This document shows positions 28,926 through 38,478 of a stretch of DNA of 64,000 nucleotides, one piece after another. Every line of letters starts with the position of its first letter. Position 1 is the stretch's first letter. The stretch comes from Schizochytrium sp. CCTCC M209059 (Eukaryota; Sar; Bigyra; Thraustochytrida; Thraustochytriidae). A program made the translations under genes and the position numbers. The notes under the pieces were generated by a model, which was not told the origin of the DNA, searched no databases, and saw nothing but the letters and a program-made list of their open reading frames with translations. Where the stretch lies: NCBI GenBank assembly GCA_000818945.1, contig KN805420.1, positions 195,141-259,140 of the forward strand, in the 5' to 3' direction.

Positions 28926-31010
28926 TTGAGTACGCGCGCAGAGATGATGCAGAGGAGAACTTGCACGCTTGCAGCAGCTGCAGCTTTTGCTGTAGCCTGC
29001 TTGTTCTGTTTCGAACAAGTGAAGTCAGACCTTCCTGTTCATTGCCTCGGGGATGAGTTCTTGGGCTCTTGGCACATGAAGGTGACGAAGCCTTTGACTA
29101 AAGATTTGCACAGTGGCGCCGAGGTGTGCGGCCACACGCGGCCTGACGACTTCACGCTGAGCATGCGAAATAACGACAATTTTGATGCGTGGTGGTACGA
29201 TCGTTTGCCTCAGCGCGACCGAGTTGCCGTGATTGTCAAATCATACACGCTGTGCGTGCCCCACGCGAATGGAACAGATGCCCAGCTTTGCGAGGGGGCT
29301 TCGGTGGCTTGCACTCCTCGTCAAACCGGGCAGAGTGCCGAAGGCTGCCAGGCGATTAACTTTACAATGCTTTACGACGAAGGCTTTGTGGTGTCGGCCA
29401 AAGTTGATGAGGTCGACGTGAAATTTGTTGGATTTTTTCGATACCGGCCAAAGGTGCCTCTGGGTTCAGAAGATGAGTATCCACCACTTGGGTCATTGTC
29501 CGAGTACGAGTCGCTTTGCGGAGAGACAATTACTGGCGTGTATTCTGCTCGTGGCGATGAAGTGCACCAAGGCGGGAAGTTTTATAATGGCTGCTTTGTA
29601 GCGAAAAAGAACTCGCAGGTTGCCGCCCACTCATCTGAAATGCGCAAGGACCTTTTAAAGACAGCCTCAGAAGAACCTATCGTAAGCCCAGAAGCCTCGT
29701 TACTTCAGCTGCAAGAGGATGAGTCCGGGGCTATGCGTGCGCGAGATCGCGTGCGTGCACGTAGCGCAGCACGTGCGCACGAGTCTTTCCTCAGCTTCCT
29801 CGACTCTACTGTCATGATTAGTGAAGCCTTTGTTCAGCACATTAATGAGATGGATACCGGATGGATGGCCAATAGCACGTCTGCCTCAAGTTTCACCAAA
29901 GGTTCACATCGCAACGCATTGCAGCGAATGGGCATCACCAGTCCATCTATGCTGCAGTCTCACCAGGAAGACTTTGACGTGATGCGGACGGGTACCTTTT
30001 CTGACTCGCGAGCTCACAATAAAGGTGCGACAATTCAGTCTCAAGGTCTAAGCGCTCAGGCGAGTGACGCGCTTGAGGCCGAGGTCATCGAGCACTCCCT
30101 CGAGTACGAAGTTGCAGAGACGAGGAGCGAGGTCAGTGCGGACGTTGCTGCTGTCGATTGCGCCATCAGGCATCTGCCGAGGCGATTCGACTGGGGCGAC
30201 GAATATACGACCCGGTGTCCAGGGGTGATTGCACCCACTGTGGACCAGGGTTCGTGCGGTTCATGCTACGCTGTCTCGGCTGCAGGCGCAGCAACGGCGC
30301 GGCTTCGTATTGCAAGGCATCCCAGTGAAGAATGCCGATTCGGCTTGAACGGGAGCGACAGCATCTTGAATACTACGCTCTCGGCGCAAAGTGTCCTTGA
30401 TTGCTCTTTTGTCAACCAGGGCTGCGAAGGTGGGTATCCTATGCTTGCGGGCTTTCACGGTTTTGCAGTAGGTTGGACCAACACGTCATGCGACTCTTAT
30501 CTTGGAGAAAGCAAAACCTGCATTTTGAACTCAACGTGCCAACGCTACGTTGCACATGACTTCACCTATGTTGGAGGCTTGTATGGCTACAAGACGGACA
30601 TGACGTCGATAATGGTCGACCTCATCATGCATGGGCCCGTCGGAATTGCCATTGACGCCCCTACTGAGCTTCAAGTATATCAAGAAGGGGTCTTTAGACC
30701 ACTGCTTGACGCGCGTCATGACACCCTCGAGGGACCACATTCCTACTGGCAAAAAACAAATCATGCCGTCTTGGTAGTAGGCTACGACGTCCTTCCTTCC
30801 AAGGGAAAGGATGTTCCCGTGTGGCGCATTCAAAATTCATGGGGAAAAGACTGGGGAGATCACGGCTTCTTTTACCTCCCTCGCGGCGAAGACCTCATTT
30901 CAAGCGAGACGATGCCAGTTAGCATTCGTTTCGCCGAGGGCACGTCTTCCAAAGTGGGCGAGGAAACCTTGCGTTCATACTATCAGTGCATGAAAGGTCT
31001 CTCAGATTGA
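28926..31010 (+). CDS. Cathepsin C-like (dipeptidyl peptidase I) cysteine protease with a long insert
   Basis: A 694-residue secretory/lysosomal papain-family protease. A signal peptide is seen (about 9-35; ATGs at residues 1, 7 and 8 are alternatives). Residues 36-225 correspond to the exclusion domain that makes cathepsin C a dipeptidyl aminopeptidase: DEFLGSWHMKVTKP start, FTMLYDEGFVVSAKVDEVDVKFVGFFRYR, then CGETITGVYSARGDEVHQGGKFYNGCF. The peptidase C1 domain starts near 417 (LPRRFDW). The catalytic residues are all present: Gln441 and Cys447 in DQGSCGSCYAVS, His613 in TNHAVLVVGYD and Asn637 in RIQNSWGKDWGDHGF. Between the two domains (about 230-410) the region is Arg/Ala/Ser-rich and seemingly disordered, longer than the usual propeptide; total length is about 230 residues more than the human enzyme. 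It ends YYQCMKG, as in relatives. Confidence 0.9.
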   Translation: MSTRAEMMQRRTCTLAAAAAFAVACLFCFEQVKSDLPVHCLGDEFLGSWHMKVTKPLTKDLHSGAEVCGHTRPDDFTLSMRNNDNFDAWWYDRLPQRDRVAVIVKSYTLCVPHANGTDAQLCEGASVACTPRQTGQSAEGCQAINFTMLYDEGFVVSAKVDEVDVKFVGFFRYRPKVPLGSEDEYPPLGSLSEYESLCGETITGVYSARGDEVHQGGKFYNGCFVAKKNSQVAAHSSEMRKDLLKTASEEPIVSPEASLLQLQEDESGAMRARDRVRARSAARAHESFLSFLDSTVMISEAFVQHINEMDTGWMANSTSASSFTKGSHRNALQRMGITSPSMLQSHQEDFDVMRTGTFSDSRAHNKGATIQSQGLSAQASDALEAEVIEHSLEYEVAETRSEVSADVAAVDCAIRHLPRRFDWGDEYTTRCPGVIAPTVDQGSCGSCYAVSAAGAATARLRIARHPSEECRFGLNGSDSILNTTLSAQSVLDCSFVNQGCEGGYPMLAGFHGFAVGWTNTSCDSYLGESKTCILNSTCQRYVAHDFTYVGGLYGYKTDMTSIMVDLIMHGPVGIAIDAPTELQVYQEGVFRPLLDARHDTLEGPHSYWQKTNHAVLVVGYDVLPSKGKDVPVWRIQNSWGKDWGDHGFFYLPRGEDLISSETMPVSIRFAEGTSSKVGEETLRSYYQCMKGLSD

Positions 31011-31923
31011 GGTACGCAAAACCACCTTCATTGGCGGGATGGTGGGGGACCTCAAATTGATTTTTCTTTTTGTTTTTGAGAAGCCGGTCGAGCTTGCATA
31101 AGACTCGGGAAAGCAAAAATGCGAGCGCCAAGAAGAAGAAGAAGAAGAAGAAGAAGAAAAAGAAAAGAAACGAAAAAATAAAGATTTTGTTGGTGGTATG
31201 TTTCTCTTTTCAAAAGTGCATGGTGATCTCATCCGCGGATAAGCCTTGATAAATTTTCACTTTAAATTCTTTCGTATGCTCTCAAACGAGTAAGTCAACT
31301 CGAATTGTTTTGAGCTGGCTGAGGTCCATCAATCGAGCAAGCCAGGCCATTATATCGCCTCAAAGGGTGTCGAACGTGCTTTGGTTTTCGAAAAGAGAAA
31401 ATGCGCTAGCGAATGCTATAGGTGGGACCGAACAGCAGTACCAGCTGAAGAGAACCCAAAACTTTGGGGAGTCAACAACATTCGAGGCTTTCTTGCTACC
31501 AGTACGAATTGACTGTGAAAGAAAGCCAATCGGGCGATAACATTTTGCTTGCAGCAAAGACAAGATGCAGAGCTGCGACAAACCGTTGCGATTGGCGATT
31601 TCAGTTTTTTCTTTTCCTCCCTAGAAAATGTTCGGTTCGCAATTAGTGTGGCATGAAATGCAGTCCGTTTATATTCTAGCCCTAGTCTTGTTTTTCATAA
31701 ATCCTGCGTTTTGTTGGAATATTCTACCATACTGTATCTGTTTATTTGTTTCTTTGATTCTTTGATTCTTTCCAAATTCACTAATGTGATGCTCGATGAG
31801 GTGCACATACTTGCACACCTGCTTTACCATTCCGTTTGGACCGACCCGTCCGTGTCGCAGAATCACCGAACTTTACACGAGTAGATCACATGTAGCGCCA
31901 ACGCGTTTGCATATCTCTCTCAC
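31011..31923. other. Spacer with (aag)n microsatellite
   Basis: An aag trinucleotide repeat lies at about 31127-31160, 120 bases after the cathepsin C stop. The rest is AT-rich with no gene seen. Convergent 3' UTRs are likely at both ends. Confidence 0.45.
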
Positions 31924-33858
31924 TCACATCGTCACCACGTGGTCAAGGCGAAGGTTGAATTTCGTCCGGTTTACTTCAGGAATGAGGTCGTCGCGAACAA
32001 TGACGCCAAGGTAGAAGTGACCATTATTATTGGATAGCCCATTCGGCCACTCATTCATCACCGTGACGCACTTTTCGCCGAATCCCTTTCCAGCAAAGAA
32101 TTTGGACTTGTCAAGCTTGTGCTCGCCGTCGAGCTCGAAATCAACCCAATCTTTGTATTGCTCAAGAAAGTCTATACCCGACTTCTTTCCACAGCAAAAG
32201 CAGACGGAAATGACACCCATCGACATTTTGGGAAGCCGAAACGCGAGGGTCCCGCTGTCCCAACTTCCCTGGAAACCGGCGCAGTGGTCAGGAAAGGTGC
32301 ACTGGAGAGATGGGTCTCTCTTCATGTACTTGATGTCAGACTTGCTGACCATGTAGTTGGGCCCGCGATCGTTGCGAAATGTGGCCCAATTCTGCTTCGC
32401 TTTGGCATAGAGGTTGAGATCGTCACTAGCAGACGCGGGACTCGCTCCGTGGAACCCGAACGTGGGCTCCTCGAGGTTCAAACATTCCGAAGGCTCATCC
32501 ATGGGACAGAACTTTTCGATGCAATTCTGGGGCTTAGGAAGGTCGCTTGCCGTGTAAATAGGACGTGCAAATGTTTCGACTGGATCGCTGTTGCTTTCGA
32601 GCGCTTCCTCGACCATGTCGAGCGCGTCAAGAGTGGCTTCCGCGTAACGGTAAACGAAAGCATCCGAAATGTATTGAAAACCGAGCGGGCCCGGATGCCA
32701 ATTCCTAAAAACGACACCGAGGGAGTTACGCCTTTCTTCGTCATCGAGCTTTTCGCCATAGCGCGTTGTGTTATGGTAGCCATCTCCGACAACGCCCCAC
32801 TTCTTGCCGGGATAAATGCCGCCTGACTTGAGTCCCTTTTCGAGGCAAAGGTAGGTAAGGCCGAACTTGGCATACGCTTTAGGAAGAGGAGAGTCACCGT
32901 AACAGGAGCCAGGACCTGTGTTCCAAATTTGCGGCACGGGGTGCTTGGGAAGCAATAGAGCGTTCCGTGCAAAGACTTCGTGGTACGGATAGCGGTCTCT
33001 ACTTTCAAAGTACGTCCACGTGTAATGAGCCACGTCAATGTCTTGACCAGCAGTTTGTTTGAGGCACCATATTTGGTTCTTGTAAGTGTCACCACATCCA
33101 CCACCCTGACCTGCGTTTCGGACTTCGAGTTTCATGCCAGCGGCTTCCCACACGGACGACCATGTGCGCTCCATTTGCTTTTCATAGCAGTCGAAAAAAC
33201 AGTTGTCATGACCAGCTGCGACGGAGCTGCCAATCACGCCAATCACGAAGCTCTTTTGGGTAGGGTCCACCAGGGCTTCTGCAATCTTTCTCGCCATTGC
33301 TGCCGAGGATTCTTGCGCCAGTTTCCGCATCTTGGCGTCGGAGGACTGCTTGCTTGCCATGTATCCATCGTATAGCATCGATTGATGCTTTCCGTAATAT
33401 TCCTCGAGCATATCCATCAGGTCCTCTGTGGCTTTACGCATTGCTGCAAGTTGACTCTTTGACACTTTCAAGCCAGCGGGTGGTGCTGGTGTAGACGTAG
33501 CCTTGGGAGTCGGCGGCGGCGGCGGCGGCGACGACGGTGTCGGTGAGGATCTAGAAGACGATGCCGGCTTTGGAGTCGACAAAGAAGGCGGAGCAGTCGT
33601 CGCGGCACTTTCAGAGCCTTGCTCCTCTTTAGGCTGAGGGATGATGCTGGCTGCGTTCTCGCCAACGAGCGCGCCAAGCAAGAAAATGACCACGAGAAGT
33701 AGCGAGCAAAGACAGATCGATTTGCATGTCCATCCACCACTTTTGATGCTATGATCCGCCTCTTCTGCACCGACGTATAGATTGGACCGTCGAGGGTTGC
33801 TCCTGGCGTCCTCGTCGTTGTCTGCGAGCGGCCGCAGTTCGTCGTTGGGAGCCGACAT
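31924..33858 (-). CDS. SGNH-hydrolase-like type II membrane protein, second family
   Basis: A 644-residue protein. The cytosolic tail (1-45) is followed by an anchor (about 46-67, SICLCSLLLVVIFLLGALVG), a Pro/Ser-rich stem (75-130) and the luminal domain. SGNH blocks: I, FVIGVIGSSVAAGHDNCF (about 204-221, Ser nucleophile in GSS); II, NAGQGGGCGD (about 248); later VVFRNWHPGPLGFQYISDAF (about 388), with a His in the block V position but without the usual Asp three residues before it in DxxH spacing. The C-terminal 200 residues (from about 440) hold paired Cys and a beta-rich module. Architecturally it resembles the 15647-17335 protein, but the two share little sequence. Esterase activity on surface glycans is possible; if the catalytic Asp is displaced, activity is uncertain. 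Confidence 0.72.
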   Translation of the reverse strand: MSAPNDELRPLADNDEDARSNPRRSNLYVGAEEADHSIKSGGWTCKSICLCSLLLVVIFLLGALVGENAASIIPQPKEEQGSESAATTAPPSLSTPKPASSSRSSPTPSSPPPPPPTPKATSTPAPPAGLKVSKSQLAAMRKATEDLMDMLEEYYGKHQSMLYDGYMASKQSSDAKMRKLAQESSAAMARKIAEALVDPTQKSFVIGVIGSSVAAGHDNCFFDCYEKQMERTWSSVWEAAGMKLEVRNAGQGGGCGDTYKNQIWCLKQTAGQDIDVAHYTWTYFESRDRYPYHEVFARNALLLPKHPVPQIWNTGPGSCYGDSPLPKAYAKFGLTYLCLEKGLKSGGIYPGKKWGVVGDGYHNTTRYGEKLDDEERRNSLGVVFRNWHPGPLGFQYISDAFVYRYAEATLDALDMVEEALESNSDPVETFARPIYTASDLPKPQNCIEKFCPMDEPSECLNLEEPTFGFHGASPASASDDLNLYAKAKQNWATFRNDRGPNYMVSKSDIKYMKRDPSLQCTFPDHCAGFQGSWDSGTLAFRLPKMSMGVISVCFCCGKKSGIDFLEQYKDWVDFELDGEHKLDKSKFFAGKGFGEKCVTVMNEWPNGLSNNNGHFYLGVIVRDDLIPEVNRTKFNLRLDHVVTM

Positions 33859-34514
33859 TGCGGCGGACCTTTAAAGTGTATGTCCTTTCTCTCCCCTTGC
33901 GCTGGTTGCAGGCGCGTAGCCAGCCGCTGGCTCGCGGTTAGCACCGAGCAACCTTGCCGGTTGTCCACCCACGCCCGAACCCTGCGCCCGCCTTTGATGC
34001 GTCTGCACGCCGTAATTGAGATCTTGGTTTGTTCACCTCCCCCCCTCGACCACCGCGAAAAAGCAACGGGATTTTTTTCGCTTTTTTTTTAATTGTTGTG
34101 ACGGTTTTGGTTTTGGTTTTGGTTTTGCAGTGGTTTTCATAAACACTCTGCGCACTGCAGTAAGCACAGTCCGGGCCAGACTCTTCTGAAAGCATTAACC
34201 GTAAGAGCCGCTTGATCATCAGTAGGTCTAGCGAAGACTGGCATCCAGATGATATGATAAAATAGAATAAAAATAAAAATAACTAAAATGTGGCTTGGGC
34301 CTACACCTACCTCGCACAAGGACTCGGACAGAGAAGGCATAACGGGTCGGTCTATACTAAAAAGAGGAGTCGGGATGCTCTCTCATCAGGCTTTCCCATA
34401 GAAAGTCTCTCTTGCGCGCAAACAAAGTCAATAGGCTGAGAGGTCGACAAAGGAAGCTCTTATCGAATGCGGCACGCACTTTATCAGAAAATGCGCTGTC
34501 GCAACCTTTCGTTT
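33859..34514. other. Spacer with ggtttt repeats
   Basis: It contains ggttttggttttggtttt at about 34101-34126 and an AT-rich aataaaaat stretch near 34260-34285 that may include 3'-end signals. No gene seen. Confidence 0.4.
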
Positions 34515-35597
34515 TCACGACTGTGGCATGCCGCCATTCGACGCGCCACTAGGACGCAAATGCTTAGCCGATGCAAGCTTGGCGAAAATGGGCCGCGAGT
34601 CCAAGTTGCGGTTGAGCATTTCGCTCAGCCACTTCACACGTGGAATGGCACGCTGAAGATGCTGCTCAGAGGTCTCGAAGAAAGCGACAGCATCACAAAA
34701 CAAATCGTGCAGTGGATGACCGCAGGTTTCGCGAAGCGGAGGATTATGGCCAATGCGACAAAGGACGCCTTCCGCAAACGCGTCAGGAGAGAGAAGAAGA
34801 GGGCGGAGCAAAGGACTTGCCCGTTCGACCGGCAGGACGGCCGACGTTACAGTCACAGGATGCACGCAGATCACATCAACATGATCGACAAACTCCTGCG
34901 AAATGGCTCTTGAAAATGCGCGTACGAAACTCTTGTTTCCGCTGGAAACTGCGAAACCGGGCGTGCCTCCCAGCCTGCCAGTAATAGCCCCGCACGTGAT
35001 GAAAGCGGATCGACATGGTCGTCCAACGAAGCGCGGCAGGAAGGCATGGGCCAGACCAAGCGTGCCGAGCACATTGAGATTTGCACGCTTGCGATTCTGA
35101 GCCAACGTCACGTCGGAAAAATGCATGGCTAGATCGTCTCCGCCGCCAGCCGCAACAAGGACACCAATATCGCCACCTCCAGTAGCCTGGCTAATAACAC
35201 GAAGCAGCCGCTTCGCCACCTCGTCGGACTGGCCAATTTGCGCCACATCGCAAGCGATGAAGGCGGATTCGACGCCGTACTGGGTCCGCAGGTCTTGCGC
35301 CAGCACGCTTCCGCGAACCTCGTCGCTCGCAAGGATGAGCACGTGGAAGCCACGTTTCGCAAGGCCTCGGCAAAGAGCGGCTGCCACGCCTCTCTCTCCG
35401 GTGACCACGGCCCAGCAAGGGTTGAGGCCTGCGTAGCGTTGCAGCAGGTCCACGGGTTCACGTGCTGCCAGCTCTCTGCGGGCCCAGCGAAGCGCCGCCA
35501 AGGTCCACGCCGCCACGCGCCAAGTCCCCACGGCCAGCAACAGCCGGCCGACCCACGGCGGCAGCCCTCGTCGGCGCCCGCTCTGCGCCATGCTCAC
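34515..35597 (-). CDS. Short-chain dehydrogenase/reductase of the 17beta-HSD12/KAR type, catalytic Tyr missing
   Basis: A 360-residue protein with an N-terminal hydrophobic segment (about 14-40), like ER-anchored 3-ketoacyl-CoA reductases and HSDL1. A Rossmann fold is evident: CWAVVTGERGVAAALCRGLAKRGFHVLIL (about 61-89), ACDVAQ (about 115), GVLVAAGGG (about 145), NLNVLGTLGLAHAFLPRF (about 173) and VDVICVHPVTVTSAVL (about 239). Key residues differ from the active family. The nucleotide loop lacks the second and third Gly of GxxxGxG. In the active-site segment GFAVSSGNKSFV the Lys (222) is kept but the position of the Tyr four residues earlier is Ser218, and no Ser is found at the usual catalytic Ser site (about 203-205). 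It therefore looks like a family member that has lost dehydrogenase chemistry, or one with altered catalysis. Confidence 0.8.
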   Translation of the reverse strand: MSMAQSGRRRGLPPWVGRLLLAVGTWRVAAWTLAALRWARRELAAREPVDLLQRYAGLNPCWAVVTGERGVAAALCRGLAKRGFHVLILASDEVRGSVLAQDLRTQYGVESAFIACDVAQIGQSDEVAKRLLRVISQATGGGDIGVLVAAGGGDDLAMHFSDVTLAQNRKRANLNVLGTLGLAHAFLPRFVGRPCRSAFITCGAITGRLGGTPGFAVSSGNKSFVRAFSRAISQEFVDHVDVICVHPVTVTSAVLPVERASPLLRPLLLSPDAFAEGVLCRIGHNPPLRETCGHPLHDLFCDAVAFFETSEQHLQRAIPRVKWLSEMLNRNLDSRPIFAKLASAKHLRPSGASNGGMPQS

Positions 35598-36260
35598 CGC
35601 AAGTGGTGGCCGTGGCCGTCGCGGTCACGAACTACCTCAGGTACGAGCTCTCGCGATGAGCCCGAGCTACCTTGTTCGGACTCCCAGCTGCTCGCGAGCG
35701 CAGCTTGGTTCGCGGGCCCCACCTTTTTCGAGTTGTGCTTGCCCTTGTGCTTGCTTGCCTTGGTGCAGATCGATCGTCTTCCCCTACGCCTTCCAAAGGC
35801 GATTTCAAGTCGTGATTGAAAGGGAGGGGTTGTGAGGGTGGGAGAGACCCAGCCAGGCTCGAGTCTGCAAGCCACGCCTCCACCGGCAAGCATGTGTCTA
35901 GGTCCCTGCCGACGGTGACGGAATCAGCGATGCGCGAAGGGGATAATCAGGTCCAGCAGCGAAGACATTCTCGCCCTTGAGACTCTCTGTCAGTACTGTC
36001 AGTTGCATTTAAGAGACCGTTGGATTTAGCCAGCCTAGCTGACAGTGAGCTGGTTGCGTGCCAACAATGCCCTAAAAAAGAAAAAAGGCAGCAGCATTCT
36101 CTTCACCGGCGAGACGAGCAGCTTGGCCGAGAAACCTTGGCAAAGGACAGAAAGACAGTCACCAGCATCTTCGACAAGCGGACCAGCGAGGAAAAGGAGC
36201 TACTTGCCTCGGACAAAGCCAAGACCGTGTGGCCACCATTTCCAAGGGTTGAAGGGTGGC
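35598..36260. other. Divergent spacer between SDR and sulfatase genes
   Basis: No gene seen. Open frames on both strands just left of 35900 are GC-driven. It probably contains both promoters. Confidence 0.35.
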
Positions 36261-36577
36261 ATGATCCGGTGCGAGATAGAAGGGGGAAAGCGTGCACGCC
36301 GCGGCGCCATCTTCTGGTCAAGGTTCTCTCTTTCGTTCCGCTCGACTCGCTGGCTACTCTACCTGGTGGTGATCGCGGCCATTTTCACATTGGATGTTTC
36401 CGCTGCATCGATCAAGGGGTTCTCATGCTCAAACTGGTCAACGCGAAAAGAGTGCAATCGACATAAACCCAATTGCAAATGGCGACGCCCAATATCTGGT
36501 GGCTCTCGGGAATGCCTCGCTCAGCCTGAGCCCATTTGCACGTCCCTAAGGAGACGGAAACAATGCGCAAAGTGCCG
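36261..36577 (+). other. Probable 5' coding part of the sulfatase gene, in a different frame
   Basis: From an ATG at 36261 the frame encodes a basic tail, a hydrophobic anchor (WLLYLVVIAAIFTLDVSAA) and a Cys motif of the form C-x8-C-x6-C-x-W, then begins a second motif (CTSLRRRKQC). Its remaining Cys and Trp (HCSW) are found only in the next frame, which is the sulfatase frame. A net one-base gap near 36561-36577 would join them. The same motif recurs at the sulfatase C-terminus (about residues 467-487), which supports one protein. The cause could be a sequencing or assembly error, a real frameshift mutation, or a ribosomal or splicing event. Confidence 0.6.
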
Positions 36578-38176
36578 CACTGCAGCTGGTCTTCATCTGG
36601 ATCCAAGAGCACCTGCGTGGCAGTGTCTTCTTCAACAAATGAGACTTCCTCGTCTGGCGTCCTGACCCGCAGTCTTGAGACGCCAAATATTCTGTTGATT
36701 CTGGTTGACGATTGGCGAGACGTTCGCGCTTCAGGATTGACTCCCAATATTGATCAGTTGCGCGAGTCTGGAACGAGCTTCTCGAATGCCTTTGCGCAAT
36801 TTCCGCAATGCGGACCAAGTCGAACTTCGCTTCTCACAGGACAGTACCCTTTCACCAGTGGAAACTTTGGCGCTGATCTGTTCAACCCCAGCTTTCAAAA
36901 TGAGACTCATTTGCATCAGTTTTTACGCGACAAAGGCTACTTGACGGCGGTGGCAGGAAAAGTCTTTCATGCCCGGTCTTCATTCTACCCAAGCTCGTGG
37001 TTTGACCGAACGGATGCCGACGACAATCCAAAGCTCGACACGCAGTGGCCTTTCAATGTCTGCAAGAACAAAGTCAAGACGTGCTCTTGTGTAGAGAGCG
37101 ACAATTTTACGGAGTCCTCATGTCGCGACTTCCTCACAGCACAGGCTGCGACACGGTGGATGATGGAATGGAAAACGGAGAGTCGGCCTTGGTTCATATC
37201 CGTGGGCCTGATACGGCCACATGCGGACTATCAAGTACCTGACCGTATCGATGAAAAGATCAAGTTAGATTGGACCCGCCAAGTCAAGACGGGTATGCCA
37301 CCGATTGCGCAGACCTCGTGGGGTGACACCCCTTTTATGAAATCTGCGTGGCACACGCGAAAAGCAATCAACTCGTACGTTGCCGCTGTGCACTACGCAG
37401 ACGACCTCATAGGTACCATGCTCTCGACGCTTGAGGGCTCTGGGCAACTCGAGGATACGGCAATTATCCTTACATCGGATCACGGGATGCACCTTTCCGA
37501 CGACTTTGACCATTTCGGGAAATGGACGTTGCAGGATACCAGTCTTCGGGTTCCTTTTATATTCAAGCCACCCCGCGAACTCAATAGAGAGGCAGGCGTG
37601 GAGCGCGACGACCTCATCGAGCTCGTTGACATTTTTCCTACCATTGCCGACCTCGCTGGTTTTTCCGTGAGCAACGTTCGACTTGATGGCACCTCGGTCC
37701 TTGCCCGGATGCAAGGCGCCACAGACGATTCAGTGGACCATTTCGCGGTGAGCGTTCTGACAATTTGCGACGGAGGCAGAAGCGCCGCAAGACACCTTCC
37801 TTGTACAACCAAAGTACGAGGGGGAACCGATGTGGACGCCGTTGCGTACTCTATTCGCACCAAGCGTGAGCGCCGAACAGAGTATCGGAAGTTGGTCATT
37901 TCGAGCGAGAATTGTAATCAGAGAAAGACGATCGAAGCTTGTACTTTAACTCCGGGCTGCATGTGGTCGTGGTGGTACATTTACAAGGACGCAGCCCAGA
38001 ATCACGATTACTTTTGTATTGCAAATCCGGGTCTGTCCTCAAACATCGACTGGTCAGCAGAGGGCTTATTGGGTGTTGAGCTCTACGATGTTCTGTATGA
38101 TCCAATGCTCAATCTTGCGAACGAGTCCTTCTCCGAAAATCACTTTCGATCGCTTTTGGAGTCTCTTGGCATTTGA
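36536..38176 (+). CDS. Sulfatase, iduronate-2-sulfatase-like
   Basis: A 546-codon frame of the alkaline phosphatase/sulfatase superfamily. The N-terminal metal site is NILLILVDDWRD (Asp-Asp at 58-59). The formylglycine motif is QCGPSRTSLLTGQYP (Cys92, C-x-P-S-R), converted by formylglycine-generating enzyme in the ER. Downstream come KVFHARS (Lys/His of the site), SVGLIRPHADYQVP (about 222-235) and TAIILTSDHGMHLSDD (about 308-323), with the second Asp-His metal pair, then FGKWTLQDTSLRVPFIF. The block order and the RPHADY element fit the IDS subfamily. A Cys-rich tail (C-x8-C-x5-C-x-W) follows at about 467-490. The upstream part of the protein, including a membrane anchor, appears in another frame (36261-36577), so this ATG is probably not the native start. 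The expected role is removal of sulfate from glycans in the secretory or lysosomal pathway. Confidence 0.85.
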   Translation: MHVPKETETMRKVPHCSWSSSGSKSTCVAVSSSTNETSSSGVLTRSLETPNILLILVDDWRDVRASGLTPNIDQLRESGTSFSNAFAQFPQCGPSRTSLLTGQYPFTSGNFGADLFNPSFQNETHLHQFLRDKGYLTAVAGKVFHARSSFYPSSWFDRTDADDNPKLDTQWPFNVCKNKVKTCSCVESDNFTESSCRDFLTAQAATRWMMEWKTESRPWFISVGLIRPHADYQVPDRIDEKIKLDWTRQVKTGMPPIAQTSWGDTPFMKSAWHTRKAINSYVAAVHYADDLIGTMLSTLEGSGQLEDTAIILTSDHGMHLSDDFDHFGKWTLQDTSLRVPFIFKPPRELNREAGVERDDLIELVDIFPTIADLAGFSVSNVRLDGTSVLARMQGATDDSVDHFAVSVLTICDGGRSAARHLPCTTKVRGGTDVDAVAYSIRTKRERRTEYRKLVISSENCNQRKTIEACTLTPGCMWSWWYIYKDAAQNHDYFCIANPGLSSNIDWSAEGLLGVELYDVLYDPMLNLANESFSENHFRSLLESLGI

Positions 38177-38478
38177 TGGAAGAAACCATTTTTGTTTTGT
38201 ATGTTTTTCAGTATCCCTCTTACTTTTCCCCTTTCCACGCCAGGCCTTGTTCTCGAAAATAAGAAAGAAGCAAAACTTTCAAATGCAATTGTACCCGGAG
38301 ATGCAAACACAAACGTAAGCGCAAAACAACCGATAGCTTCGGCCCACACTTGAGGCTACGTATAAGGCGCGGCTCTTGGTAAGGCAACGATTTTCGAGCA
38401 AGTTTGAAATCGTGTCCTAAGTAGGTATATCATTTGCATGTTTGACTCTTTGTTTGTTTGTTTTTCTAAGACCACATT
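38177..38478. other. Spacer between convergent sulfatase and glycosyltransferase genes
   Basis: T-rich and A-rich; likely two 3' UTRs. No gene seen. Confidence 0.4.
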
